Below are positions 8,911 through 19,307 of a stretch of 64,000 bases of DNA, in pieces. The notes under the pieces are model-generated. The model did not search any database. It had not been told where the DNA came from and worked only from the letters and a program-made list of their open reading frames with translations. Every line of letters begins with the position of its first letter. Position 1 is the first letter of the stretch. The DNA comes from an uncultured Granulosicoccaceae bacterium. GTDB lineage: Bacteria > Pseudomonadota > Gammaproteobacteria > Granulosicoccales > Granulosicoccaceae. The stretch is from NCBI GenBank assembly GCA_938006335.1, contig CALLMF010000022.1, positions 1-64,000 on the forward strand. Direction: 5' to 3'. The translations under genes and the position numbers were made by a program.

Positions 8911-9597
8911 TCAGCGTCTGAGTATCAGTGCCCATCGCCCGATGTTGACGACTTCTGCCAGCGCCGATGCCACGTATGTCAGGGCTGCTGCCTTGAGTAC
9001 CTGATGAATCGCTGGCAAGTCCTCATCGGCGACATATTCACCCTCGGCCAGCAGGGGCAGGGCTTTGGCAAAACTCGCATCCCATTCCTCTGGAAGCACG
9101 ATGGCGTAGGCGAGCACACCGACCAGTTGCAGCACCAGACTGAGACCGATAACGGCTCCGATCGCACCGGGTGAGCGAGCCACCAATCCGATGATGGGCA
9201 CGAGCGGCATCAACAGGATGCCAGCACGTTTGAACTGCATGGCCAGTGGTATCCAGCGTTTTCGCAAACGCGAGACTGTCTCGTCACGACCAAATTGAAT
9301 CGCGTGTCCGACCTCATGGGCAGCAACAGCGACCGCGGCCAGCGAGCGTCCGTCGAAATGCGCTGGGGAGAGTCGTACCGCCTTTGCTGTCGGGTCGTAG
9401 CGGTCGCGCCCCGGCTCGGTTTTCTCGACCTTGACGTCGCTCAGATCGAAGCGCGCCAGAAGGTGTACGGCGAGCTCGCTGCCGGTGCCGGGGAGATCGC
9501 TACGCTCGGTTCCGTGCCGCCGCATCACATGCTTTATCCAGAGACTGGGTGCGAACGCGAGCGCAAGAAACAGCACGCCGGCAATGACGAGGACCAC
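8911..9597 (-). CDS. YugP-like neutral zinc metallopeptidase, membrane-bound
   Basis: About 228 residues. The zinc site is HEVGH in VAVAAHEVGHAIQFGRD, with flanking blocks (LSPAHFDGRSLAAVAVAAHE; WDASFAKALPLL) diagnostic of the YugP/Zn-dependent neutral peptidase family. There is an N-terminal membrane helix (VVLVIAGVLFLALAF) and two or three more helices after the active site. GTG 9597 is preferred: a GGGAG sits about eight bases upstream and it immediately follows the stop of the DUF423 gene, whereas the longer reading runs through that gene and lacks hydrophobic character. Substrates of the family are unknown. Confidence 0.85.
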   Translation of the reverse strand: MVLVIAGVLFLALAFAPSLWIKHVMRRHGTERSDLPGTGSELAVHLLARFDLSDVKVEKTEPGRDRYDPTAKAVRLSPAHFDGRSLAAVAVAAHEVGHAIQFGRDETVSRLRKRWIPLAMQFKRAGILLMPLVPIIGLVARSPGAIGAVIGLSLVLQLVGVLAYAIVLPEEWDASFAKALPLLAEGEYVADEDLPAIHQVLKAAALTYVASALAEVVNIGRWALILRR

Positions 9598-9599
9598 GA

Positions 9600-10007
9600 C
9601 TAAGGCTCCCTGTGTGTGCGCCGGGCACCGAACGGAGGTCCGCGCCAGACTGAAATGACCAGGGCACTCCATCCGACGATGAGCAGTACACCGCCAATCG
9701 GGGTGATCGCACCCAGCCAGGTCAAGCCGGTAAATGCCATGGTGTACAGGGAGCCTGCAAACACCAGAGTGCCCGCTAGCAGACACAGACCGGCGACCGA
9801 GAGTGACCGCCCGTGGTAACCGAGCGTGCCCAGAATGCCGCAGGCGAGCAGGGCGAGCGAATGTCTTGCATGGTAGGTCACTGCGGTGTCGTACCAGCCG
9901 AGTGCCCGTTCGCCGAGCATGCCCTGCAGCGCGTGCGCACCGAAGGCGCCGCTGAGAACGGCAAGAGCACCAAGCACGGCACCGGATGTCAGCAGTAAGC
10001 GGGTCAT
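9600..10007 (-). CDS. DUF423 membrane protein (YgdD-like)
   Basis: A 135-residue integral membrane protein with four predicted helices. It opens with the DUF423 block (GALAVLSGAFGAHALQGML) and has YHARHSLALLACGIL and GSLYTMAFTGLTWLGAITPIGG, all conserved in YgdD-like proteins. Function is not established. It sits between the EamA exporter gene (19 bp) and the metallopeptidase gene (2 bp), so the three probably share a transcript. Confidence 0.9.
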   Translation of the reverse strand: MTRLLLTSGAVLGALAVLSGAFGAHALQGMLGERALGWYDTAVTYHARHSLALLACGILGTLGYHGRSLSVAGLCLLAGTLVFAGSLYTMAFTGLTWLGAITPIGGVLLIVGWSALVISVWRGPPFGARRTHREP

Positions 10008-10025
10008 TGTCCAGAGGGTAGTGAG

Positions 10026-10979
10026 CTAGAGCGTAGCGAGCATCGTGAGCACAACACCGAGCATGACCAGCAGTGCGCCGGCAGTCTCATAACCTGAGGG
10101 TGTCTCGCGGAACATCAACCACGAAGTCAGCATCGCAAAGATCAGTTCGACCGAGCCTACCGCTTTTACGTAGGCCGCCGAACTCAGAGTGAATGCCGTG
10201 AACCAACAGGCGGATGCAGCCGCGCCGGTGGCTCCGGCAAGCAGACCCCGACGCCAGAAGGTTGCGATACGCGTCAGCTCACCGCGCTCGCGCACGCTCA
10301 GATAGCTAACCAGTATCAGGCACTGCAGGCCAAGGGACGCGACCAGTGTGTACGCCGCTTGCATCGTGAAGTGCGCACTACCAAGTTCCAGCGCTGCGCC
10401 GCGATAGCACACCGCGGAAAGGGCGAACAGCGCGCCGGATGAAAGTCCCATGACAGCGCCTCGTGTCATCAGCACCCCCACGACGCCCAGGCGTTTGGTT
10501 TCACCGATCGGCGTGCTCGTTACAGTTGACGCAGATGCCTTTTTGCCGGGCGCCAGTGACACCAGCATTACCCCGAGCATGCTTGCGAGAATCCCCAACA
10601 GTCCGCCGGGGCTCACACGATCACCGAGCACCAGAAACCCGAACAGTGCGGCTTGTATCCCTTCGGTCTTGCTGTAGGTCGTGCCAGCTGCAAAGCTGCG
10701 CGAAGAGAAACACGCAAGCAGCAATGCGGTAGCGATGATCTGCGCGCACGCACCAAGCGTTACCAGGCTTGCGAAGCGAGCCGTCGCGTGAGGAATGGCA
10801 TCGTCACTCGATGACACGAGGACGATGAGATACACGAGCGCAAATGGTAAACCGTAGATGAAGCGGGTAGCCGATGCGCCGGTAGTGGATAGCTGAGCGG
10901 TGAGGTGCCGCTGAGTACCAGAGCGTACGTTCTGCAGGAACGCCGCTGCAACACTGATCAATACCCAGCTTGGCACCAT
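10026..10979 (-). CDS. EamA/DMT-superfamily transporter
   Basis: A 317-residue protein with about ten membrane segments in two repeats, the drug/metabolite transporter fold. The second repeat ends with VKAVGSVELIFAMLTSWLMFRE, a typical EamA signature. Such carriers export amino acids, sugars or other metabolites across the inner membrane; the substrate is unknown. It lies 37 bp downstream of the IdnO-like gene on the same strand, which raises but does not prove a link to sugar-acid metabolism. A loop with KKASASTVTSTPIGETKR lies in the middle. Confidence 0.85.
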   Translation of the reverse strand: MVPSWVLISVAAAFLQNVRSGTQRHLTAQLSTTGASATRFIYGLPFALVYLIVLVSSSDDAIPHATARFASLVTLGACAQIIATALLLACFSSRSFAAGTTYSKTEGIQAALFGFLVLGDRVSPGGLLGILASMLGVMLVSLAPGKKASASTVTSTPIGETKRLGVVGVLMTRGAVMGLSSGALFALSAVCYRGAALELGSAHFTMQAAYTLVASLGLQCLILVSYLSVRERGELTRIATFWRRGLLAGATGAAASACWFTAFTLSSAAYVKAVGSVELIFAMLTSWLMFRETPSGYETAGALLVMLGVVLTMLATL

Positions 10980-11016
10980 GACATCGAGCGCTTCAGTCTC
11001 TGGAACTAACGGTCAA

Positions 11017-11790
11017 TCAAAGACAGGCGGAAATTCCGCCATCGACAAACAGCGTGTGACCGTTAACAAAACTTGCCGAGTCCGAAGACAGGAAAATGCA
11101 TGCACCTACCAATTCGGGCAACTGCCCCCACCGACGTGCCGGTGTTCGCTTTTCAAGCCATGCACTGAATTCGGGGTCTGCCACCAGTGCGGCATTCAAT
11201 GGTGTATCGAAGTAACCGGGCGCAATGGCGTTGCACTGCAAGCCATGCGGGCCCCAGTCAGTTGCCATGCCTTTGGTTAGGTTGGCAACAGCGCCCTTGG
11301 TGGCCGTATAGGGAGCGATACCCGGGCGTGCCAGCGCCGTTTGTACCGAGGCGATATTGATGATCTTGCCAGCGCCGCGTTTGATCATGTGTCTTGCGCA
11401 TGCTTGCCCGGCAATGAACACCGACGAGATGTTGGTCTTGAGCAATCGATCAAACATCTCCGGATCGAAGTCTTCCAATGGGGTGCGATGTTGCATGCCC
11501 GCGTTGTTCACGAGGATGTCGATTGCGCCCGTCGCGGTTTCAAATTCGTTGATGGCGGCTGCCGCGGCAGCGGCGTCGGTCACGTCGAACGCGAGTGTAT
11601 GAACTTGTGCCCCTGTGTCACGTAGCCTTGCTGCTGCGTTCTCAAGTTTGGTGGCGTCGCGTCCATTGAGAACGATCGCCGCGCCTGCCTTTGCAAGGCC
11701 GTGTGCCAAGGCTTCGCCAATACCTTGAGAAGAGCCAGTAACGAGCGCGGTACGTGATGATAAGTCGAAAAGTTCGGTGGCCTTAAACAC
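11017..11790 (-). CDS. idnO: Gluconate 5-dehydrogenase-like short-chain reductase
   Basis: About 257 residues. SDR features are TGSSQGIG (cofactor loop), NNAG, catalytic Ser in INIASVQ, YTATK (Tyr-xxx-Lys) and a C-terminal GHTLFVDGG. Overall wording (NNAGMQHRTPLEDF, IAPGYFDTPLNAALV, KRTPARRWGQ) closely follows E. coli IdnO, which interconverts 5-ketogluconate and gluconate. GTG 11790 is chosen because it puts the IdnO-like N terminus (FKATELFDLSSRTALVTG) at the start; the longer frame to 11874 overlaps the divergent dehydrogenase gene. Pairing with the divergent IdnD-like gene supports a role in L-idonate or related sugar-acid breakdown. Confidence 0.75.
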   Translation of the reverse strand: MFKATELFDLSSRTALVTGSSQGIGEALAHGLAKAGAAIVLNGRDATKLENAAARLRDTGAQVHTLAFDVTDAAAAAAAINEFETATGAIDILVNNAGMQHRTPLEDFDPEMFDRLLKTNISSVFIAGQACARHMIKRGAGKIINIASVQTALARPGIAPYTATKGAVANLTKGMATDWGPHGLQCNAIAPGYFDTPLNAALVADPEFSAWLEKRTPARRWGQLPELVGACIFLSSDSASFVNGHTLFVDGGISACL

Positions 11791-11847
11791 TATTGGTATG
11801 CTCTGCTGCTGAGAATGGGCTCTCCAGCATACCTCGACACAGGAAAA

Positions 11848-12885
11848 ATGACGATGCGCGCTTTGGTTATCCATGATGCACTGGACCTACGAATCGAAGA
11901 ACAATCTGTCGACTCGCCAGCGCCGGGGGAAGTGCAGGTACGCATTGCAACGGGTGGTGTTTGCGGGTCGGACTTGCATTATTATCAGCATGGCGGCTTT
12001 GGTCCTGTAAAGCTCAAGGGCCCCATGGTGCTCGGACATGAAGTGGCAGGTCATGTCGTGGCGCTCGGTGAAGGTGTTGAAGGTTTCAGTGAAGGCGATC
12101 TTGTTGCCGTCTCTCCATCGCGCCCGTGTGGCAGCTGCAAGTACTGTGATGAAGGCAGTCGTAACCATTGCCTGAATATGCGCTTTTATGGCTCTGCGAT
12201 GCCGTGGCCACATATCGACGGTGCGTTTCGTCAGGTGCTCAACGCCGATGCATCGCAATGTGTATTGGCCAATGGTCTGACAAGCGGGGAGGCTGCCATG
12301 GCAGAACCCTTTGCTGTGACCCTGCATGCGACGGGGCATGCCGGTCCCCTGTTGGGCAAGCGCGTGCTGGTCACCGGATGCGGTCCCATCGGTGTACTGT
12401 CCATCATCTCCGCCCGTCGAGCGGGCGCTGTCGAGATCGTGGCAACAGACCTTGAAGATAGTGCACTGAATTTCGCGCGTATCGCGAGTGCGGATCGAAC
12501 GATCAACATGCGCAATGAGCCCGATGCGCTCGCTGCCTACTCGGCAGACAAGGGCTACTTTGACGTGCTGTACGAGTGTTCTGGCGCGGCGCCTGCGCTG
12601 ACGGCGGGTATTGGCGCGCTACGCCCCAGTGCATACATACTGCAACTCGGGCTTGGTGGCGACATGTCCCTACCGATGATGCAACTCACGGCCAAGGAAT
12701 TGCGATTGTGTGGATCCTTCCGATTTCACGAGGAGTTCGCGACAGCTGTTCAATTGATGCAGGCGGGTCTGGTCGATCTCAAACCCTTCATCACTCACAC
12801 CCTACCGCTGGATGAAGCGGAAACCGCTTTCAAGCTCGCAGGCGATCGTTCGCAGGCCATGAAAGCTCAGATCAGTTTTGCCTGA
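11848..12885 (+). CDS. idnD: L-idonate 5-dehydrogenase-like zinc alcohol dehydrogenase
   Basis: About 345 residues. The catalytic zinc site begins with GGVCGSDLHYYQHG and GHEVAGHV, the structural zinc lobe is SRPCGSCKYCDEGSRNHC, and the Rossmann motif is VTGCGPIGVL. Blocks such as MRFYGSAMPWPHIDGAFRQ and SFRFHEEFATAVQLM match E. coli IdnD, which oxidises L-idonate to 5-ketogluconate with NAD(P). An AGGA lies at 11841-11844; ATG 11854 is as well placed as ATG 11848. The start is 57 bp from that of the divergent IdnO-like gene, so both promoters share the same short region. No gntR-type regulator or idonate transporter is adjacent. Confidence 0.8.
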   Translation: MTMRALVIHDALDLRIEEQSVDSPAPGEVQVRIATGGVCGSDLHYYQHGGFGPVKLKGPMVLGHEVAGHVVALGEGVEGFSEGDLVAVSPSRPCGSCKYCDEGSRNHCLNMRFYGSAMPWPHIDGAFRQVLNADASQCVLANGLTSGEAAMAEPFAVTLHATGHAGPLLGKRVLVTGCGPIGVLSIISARRAGAVEIVATDLEDSALNFARIASADRTINMRNEPDALAAYSADKGYFDVLYECSGAAPALTAGIGALRPSAYILQLGLGGDMSLPMMQLTAKELRLCGSFRFHEEFATAVQLMQAGLVDLKPFITHTLPLDEAETAFKLAGDRSQAMKAQISFA

Positions 12886-12947
12886 TCAAGGCATGCTTGT
12901 CACCCATCGGCGGGCTGCGCCTGTCCCCCTTGTTTGAGGACCTCGAC

Positions 12948-13409
12948 GTGCAGGACATCTGGACCGTATATCTCTCCGGTGAAATCCACACCGATTGGCG
13001 CGAGCGCATCATGACAGCCTGTGCCGCGCGCAAGCTGCCGGTGCGTTTCGTGTCGGCGGTAACCAATCACCCGGCATCGGATGCCGCCGGTGATTGCCTC
13101 GGCAGGGAAGAGTCCGGCTTCTGGCGGGACCACACCTCTTCCGGCGTCAATGCCATGCGCACCACCACGCTCATCCGCAAATGCGATCTGGCCGTCATCC
13201 GTTTTGGTAGTGAGTACAAGCAGTGGAACGCGGCGTTTGACGCGGGTCAGTGTGCTGCGCTGGGCAGGCCCTACATCACCTTGCACGACGAGAGCATCAT
13301 CCATCCGTTGAAGGAAGTCGATGGCCAGGCGATGGGCTGGGCGCAGACGCCGGAGCAAGTCGTCGATGTGCTCGCCTACGTTACGGGACCGGAGGACGCG
13401 TCCGCCTGA
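12948..13409 (+). CDS. ytoQ: YtoQ-family protein
   Basis: About 153 residues, beginning VQDIWTVYLSGEIHTDWRER. The blocks SAVTNHPASDAAGDCLG, EESGFWRDHTSSGVNA, YKQWNAAFDAGQCAALG and DESIIHPLKEVD are characteristic of the YtoQ family, related to nucleoside 2-deoxyribosyltransferase-like folds; the activity is not established. GTG 12948 is preferred because GAGGA (12936-12940) precedes it and the resulting length matches the family; an in-frame ATG at 12897 would add 17 residues unlike the family. It follows the idnD-like gene by 62 bp. Confidence 0.85.
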   Translation: MQDIWTVYLSGEIHTDWRERIMTACAARKLPVRFVSAVTNHPASDAAGDCLGREESGFWRDHTSSGVNAMRTTTLIRKCDLAVIRFGSEYKQWNAAFDAGQCAALGRPYITLHDESIIHPLKEVDGQAMGWAQTPEQVVDVLAYVTGPEDASA

Positions 13410-13620
13410 GCTTGCTGCGGTGCCCGGTAGCCCGGTTGCCGATCAAGGTGAGACGCAGCGCACACTAAACATGGATTGAGGGCTGATCAGAGCGTTTCGC
13501 GGGCGTAGCGGGCTGCATTTGGCGAGATAAGGTTTCAAAGAGGATATAGTCAGTGCCGTTATATTGACACTCATTGCGTGCCTCCCTAGCCTGCGGTCGC
13601 ACGTTACTGCGGAAGCCCTC

Positions 13621-15696
13621 GTGAAAGCCCCCATTCTCGTCAGTCCAAACACCTGGCTTCTGCGGTGTGCACGCGCGTTGTTCGCTTGCACACCCGTGTT
13701 CATCGGCGCACTCACGCTGCTCGCGGTCTCGCCGACATCCGCTCTCGCCCAGAGCGGGAACAGCGACACTTGCACCATCTCCGCGCCGGCCGGTGCCACG
13801 CTCAGTGAGGCAGGCGCTCTGTTCGCCGCCAATTGTCCGGGGCGGGTACGCCGCGACTGCGACCAGATCGGCGGTCGTTGGCAATGCTCCACCGCGGTCC
13901 TTGGCAGCTCGGCGCCCGGCATTCAGGGTGCCGATGAAAGCTACTCCGGTGTGCAGGACCGGGCGAGTACGCCGGACACCGGAAGCACCGAGGCCACCCC
14001 TGCGGTCGAGTCAGGACTTTGTTACTCCTCTCGCGAGGCAACGGTCGGCCAGGCGCGCGAGGCCTTTCGGTCTCAATGCAGCGGTTACACCCTCCGTGAC
14101 TGCGACCCGATTGGCTCAGGCTGGACCTGCAGCTCGGGTGTATTGGGCGGTTCTGCCCCGGCGGTTGCCGGCGGCTCGGGCGCGTCGGTGCAACCGACTG
14201 ATCTGGCAGACGCGGACCCGGTGCGCGTCGATACGCCAGCAGAATCGGAACCCGCTGAATCTGAGCCGACTGAGTCGGAGCCCGTTGAGTCAGCGGGCAT
14301 TGACGAAGAGCCGGCTGAAGACGAGCCGGAGGTCGTAAGCAGCACACCCGCCGATGTCGGCTCGGTCGCCGAGTCCGCATCGTTGGCCCGCATACCCGAC
14401 CAGTTGGACAATCACCAGCGGATGAATCTCAAGGCTGTGTCCGCGGGAACAACGTACACCGATGGCAGTGGTCAACTGAAGCAGGCGTGGGCCTACTGGT
14501 CTGACGACCGACGCGCCACTGTGGTCACTCGGGATTTCCCTGATGGGCAGTGGTCGTTGCCTATTGATATCCACAACGCCGTGACCGGTCGCTCGCTGGA
14601 GTACGACGCGCACAACTGGCTGAGCATTGGTGTTGCACCGAACGGTGCCTTGTTTGCCGCTGGCAACATGCATGTGGACCCCTTGCAGATGGCAACGTCG
14701 ACGCGCGCATGGGACTGGTCCTCGCTGGAATCGATGCCGCGTTCGCGGATGGGTTCGAGCGACACTGATCGGGTGACCTACCCGGATTTCTTCACGCTGC
14801 GAGGGCGGCTGTATTTCATCTACCGGGAGCAGGAAGTCGGTGGCGGTAGAGCCAATTTTCGCTACATCGTGAAGCGGTACCTGCACGAGAACGATCGCTG
14901 GGAAACCGCATCGGTATTGAACAGTGGCGAAAACCTCCGTTTGTATGTGTCCAAGGTGTTCGTGTCGCCAGACGGACAACGTGCGCATTTGCTCGGTGTG
15001 TGGCGAGACGACAGCTCGACGGGGGCGAGTCGCTCGCAAGTGACGAACAACCGGGATGCCTTTCATCTGTACAGCGAAAACGGCAGCAACTGGCAGCAGT
15101 ATGGCGAAGGTACGGTGGATCTGCCGCTGTGGTACAGCAACGGTCTCAGTGATCGAGGTAGCCTGGTCCCGGACAACATCTGGGATACCTCGAGGGGGGA
15201 CCCGCTCCCTGCCAACGACACCGGTAGCGTTGTTGTGGATGCTCAAGGCGTCACCCACGCATTGCTTCGCGCGCGCAACTCCGGTCGGAACTACCATGCG
15301 CGGTACACCGGTAACCGATGGGTAGTCACCCAGTTGCCCTGGGCAGCCGGTAGCCAGACTCTAGTGACCTGGGGAGGGAATGTGGGTGCCGTCTTGTCAC
15401 AGTCGGACCGCGTCATGTACGCATCCCTCGACCCGGACGACAGTACCTGGAGTTCGCCGCGAACCATCGTGGACGGATTGAGCAGCTCGCTGTATTGGGT
15501 ACGTCAGGACTGGACAGCGCAACGGCACGGATACTTGTCGATCATCCTGACCGAGACTCTCAACGAGCGCACCGGTCAGGTCGGTTCATACGATCGTGAT
15601 GCGCACGTGCTGACAGTGCCTCTGTCGCGTCTGGAATCAACTCGGGGCATCATGGCCAACGAGAGCGGCTTGCAAGGCAGTGCCTTCGGGCGTTAA
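13621..15696 (+). CDS. Secreted BNR_4-type beta-propeller protein with duplicated Cys module
   Basis: About 691 residues from GTG 13621 (a GGAAG lies just upstream); a TTG at 13564 in frame is an alternative. A long signal sequence ends near TSALAQSG. Two copies of a ~45-residue module follow (DNA 13765-13920 and 14018-14163), each with C, then DCDxIGxxWxCS and a VLGxSAP end. Next comes a linker with (SEPxE) repeats. The C-terminal ~430 residues resemble the BNR_4 beta-propeller found in polysaccharide lyases and related enzymes: AHNWLSIGVAPNGALFAAGNMHVDPL, TYPDFFTLRGRLYFIYRE and VVVDAQGVTHALLRAR. It probably binds or cleaves an extracellular polysaccharide. Catalytic residues were not identified. 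Confidence 0.7.
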   Translation: MKAPILVSPNTWLLRCARALFACTPVFIGALTLLAVSPTSALAQSGNSDTCTISAPAGATLSEAGALFAANCPGRVRRDCDQIGGRWQCSTAVLGSSAPGIQGADESYSGVQDRASTPDTGSTEATPAVESGLCYSSREATVGQAREAFRSQCSGYTLRDCDPIGSGWTCSSGVLGGSAPAVAGGSGASVQPTDLADADPVRVDTPAESEPAESEPTESEPVESAGIDEEPAEDEPEVVSSTPADVGSVAESASLARIPDQLDNHQRMNLKAVSAGTTYTDGSGQLKQAWAYWSDDRRATVVTRDFPDGQWSLPIDIHNAVTGRSLEYDAHNWLSIGVAPNGALFAAGNMHVDPLQMATSTRAWDWSSLESMPRSRMGSSDTDRVTYPDFFTLRGRLYFIYREQEVGGGRANFRYIVKRYLHENDRWETASVLNSGENLRLYVSKVFVSPDGQRAHLLGVWRDDSSTGASRSQVTNNRDAFHLYSENGSNWQQYGEGTVDLPLWYSNGLSDRGSLVPDNIWDTSRGDPLPANDTGSVVVDAQGVTHALLRARNSGRNYHARYTGNRWVVTQLPWAAGSQTLVTWGGNVGAVLSQSDRVMYASLDPDDSTWSSPRTIVDGLSSSLYWVRQDWTAQRHGYLSIILTETLNERTGQVGSYDRDAHVLTVPLSRLESTRGIMANESGLQGSAFGR

Positions 15697-16943
15697 CGGA
15701 GCTCGTCCTGTTCCAGCCCCTCGATCAGTTTTGCGACATCGACGCTGATCTTGCTGCCATGACGCCGCTCACGCTCGTCTTCGGTGTGCATGTCGGCCAC
15801 CACCTGACGGTACTGTAGTTTGCGCGCTTGAGCGATGCGAAAGAAGCAGGCGTGCCGGTAGTGGTCTGCCATGACCTCGACAACGCGAGTGCCTTCCCTG
15901 CAGAACATCAGATTGACCAGTGCCGCACCGTGAGATGCCACAATGACATCAGCGTTGGCGAACAAGGCGATCTGACGATCCAAGCTCTGATCCGACATCA
16001 CGATTTCACTGAAGCCGCGTTGCTGAAGTTGAGTTGAGAGGTCCTGCTCGTTGACGAGGGCGCGTTTGCGCGGGGCGTCCTTTCGCGAGATGAATATCTT
16101 TCTTGGTGTGTCTTCGGTGACTGTGCTCAAGCAGGTGTGCTTCAGATCATCAAGCAGCCTGATGAGTCGATTCGACGGCTGGAATGTGAAGTCGGCACAG
16201 GTGACGTTGGTGTACATCAACGGAACGCCTGCAAGATATTGGTTGCTATCCAGTTCAATGCACTCCTCTTGACGGACTCCCAGCGCTTGCAACGATCGCT
16301 CGCGAGCACCACCCAGCGGAGGGAGCACGATCTTGTACTTCAAGCCCTGGGTCCTCGCCTTGAACCGAAGCAGGGCGATCGCCGGCAGGCACTGGAAGCA
16401 CCAGTGGTAGAACGCCACATGAGGCGCGTTTGCGCCGACCAGATACACGGTGTCGGCAGGTACTTCACGTTGCGTCAGTTGATCAAGCTTTTCGGTGATG
16501 TTCGACAGGTTCGCAAGGTAGAGCCGCTCGTTCGATACCGTGGGTTCATCCAGGCTGCTGACGAGGAATTCCTGACCGAAGAGCAGGCCGTGTTCCATGC
16601 GCGTGACGAAGACGGGCAGGTCTTCGTATTCGTCGGAGAACGTGTCTTGCCGTCCTCGAGTGGACTCATAGGGCCCAAAGCTTCCGTCCAGGGTGTAGTC
16701 GTCATGTTGGATCGGCTCGGCCTGCCGAGTGCCCCATTCTTCGGTGGCATGCCGTGCTCGTGTGGCGTCTTCGCGCTCCTTCGGGAAGTCGGTGGGGTCG
16801 AGCCCCGTCGACGCGCCCGGTACCCTGTCGTCACGGCAGACCAGGCGAACCGGGTGCGTACACGACGGTGTCTTTGTTGATGATGGAGGCGCTGTCTCGT
16901 CAGCCGGGAGTCGCCGCGCGAGGTTGTCACTTGAGTACCGCAT
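15693..16943 (-). CDS. GT61-family (DUF563) glycosyltransferase
   Basis: A 416-residue protein whose C-terminal two thirds matches GT61: HVAFYHWCFQCLPAIALLRF, RKIFISRKDAPRKRALVNE, and the C-terminal block VIVASHGAALVNLMFCREGTRVVEV. GT61 enzymes transfer pentoses or hexoses, among them beta-xylose in eukaryotes. The first ~90 residues are of low complexity and may not all be translated. Eight consecutive G (C on the coding strand) sit directly before ATG 16943, leaving no visible ribosome site. It is convergent with the BNR_4 gene (4 bp overlap) and is about 11 kb away from the capsule cluster, which holds two further GT61 genes. Confidence 0.8.
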   Translation of the reverse strand: MRYSSDNLARRLPADETAPPSSTKTPSCTHPVRLVCRDDRVPGASTGLDPTDFPKEREDATRARHATEEWGTRQAEPIQHDDYTLDGSFGPYESTRGRQDTFSDEYEDLPVFVTRMEHGLLFGQEFLVSSLDEPTVSNERLYLANLSNITEKLDQLTQREVPADTVYLVGANAPHVAFYHWCFQCLPAIALLRFKARTQGLKYKIVLPPLGGARERSLQALGVRQEECIELDSNQYLAGVPLMYTNVTCADFTFQPSNRLIRLLDDLKHTCLSTVTEDTPRKIFISRKDAPRKRALVNEQDLSTQLQQRGFSEIVMSDQSLDRQIALFANADVIVASHGAALVNLMFCREGTRVVEVMADHYRHACFFRIAQARKLQYRQVVADMHTEDERERRHGSKISVDVAKLIEGLEQDELR

Positions 16944-17075
16944 GGGGGGGGCGGATGCAACGCCTGTGCCTTGCGGTGAAATCCTAGCCTTTCAGACGAT
17001 AACGGGCGAACAATCAGTCCTGGGTATCCCGCGTTCGCTGCGCGTTGAACCGCCATGTGCGGGTGGGGTAGGGTA

Positions 17076-17149
<74 letters not shown>

Positions 17150-17201
17150 ATTGAGGGGTAGGGCAGAGAGCCAGCGATACCGACTCTCTGCCGCGTCGTG
17201 C

Positions 17202-19022
<1,821 letters not shown>

Positions 19023-19187
19023 CAGGCTTGAGCGATCTCTGTTGTGCGCCGAACTCTCTAGTTTACCGGCGGCGGGCCTTCCTGTATAGCCAATTTGTGG
19101 CTCGCTGCTGTCCACAGTGACTTTTGCCACATCGGGACAACTCTTGGAGCGTAGGGGCAAGCGGCCGGATTGAAACAGTGCCTCGCC

Positions 19188-19193
19188 TATAAT
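19188..19193 (+). promoter_or_regulatory. Consensus -10 box (TATAAT) in the rpoD-tkt divergent region
   Basis: A perfect TATAAT lies about 115 bp upstream of the tkt start, in a 285-bp divergent intergenic region. No convincing -35 hexamer sits 16-18 bp upstream; TTGAAA at 19170 is only 12 bp away. It may be a tkt promoter, but this is tentative. Confidence 0.35.
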
Positions 19194-19307
19194 GCGCGAT
19201 TGCCCGAGGGCAGCGGCCATTCGTATCGGGCTGCCTGCCACCCGGCAAATGTAAGCTGACACCCCCGCTAGCGGCCACTGTCGCTCGCCTTTCACTCAGG
19301 AAATCGT

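Noticed and set aside
14290-15297. Minus-strand open frame of 335 codons inside the BNR_4 gene
   Set aside because: Shadow of the secreted protein; no ribosome site, signal or domain.
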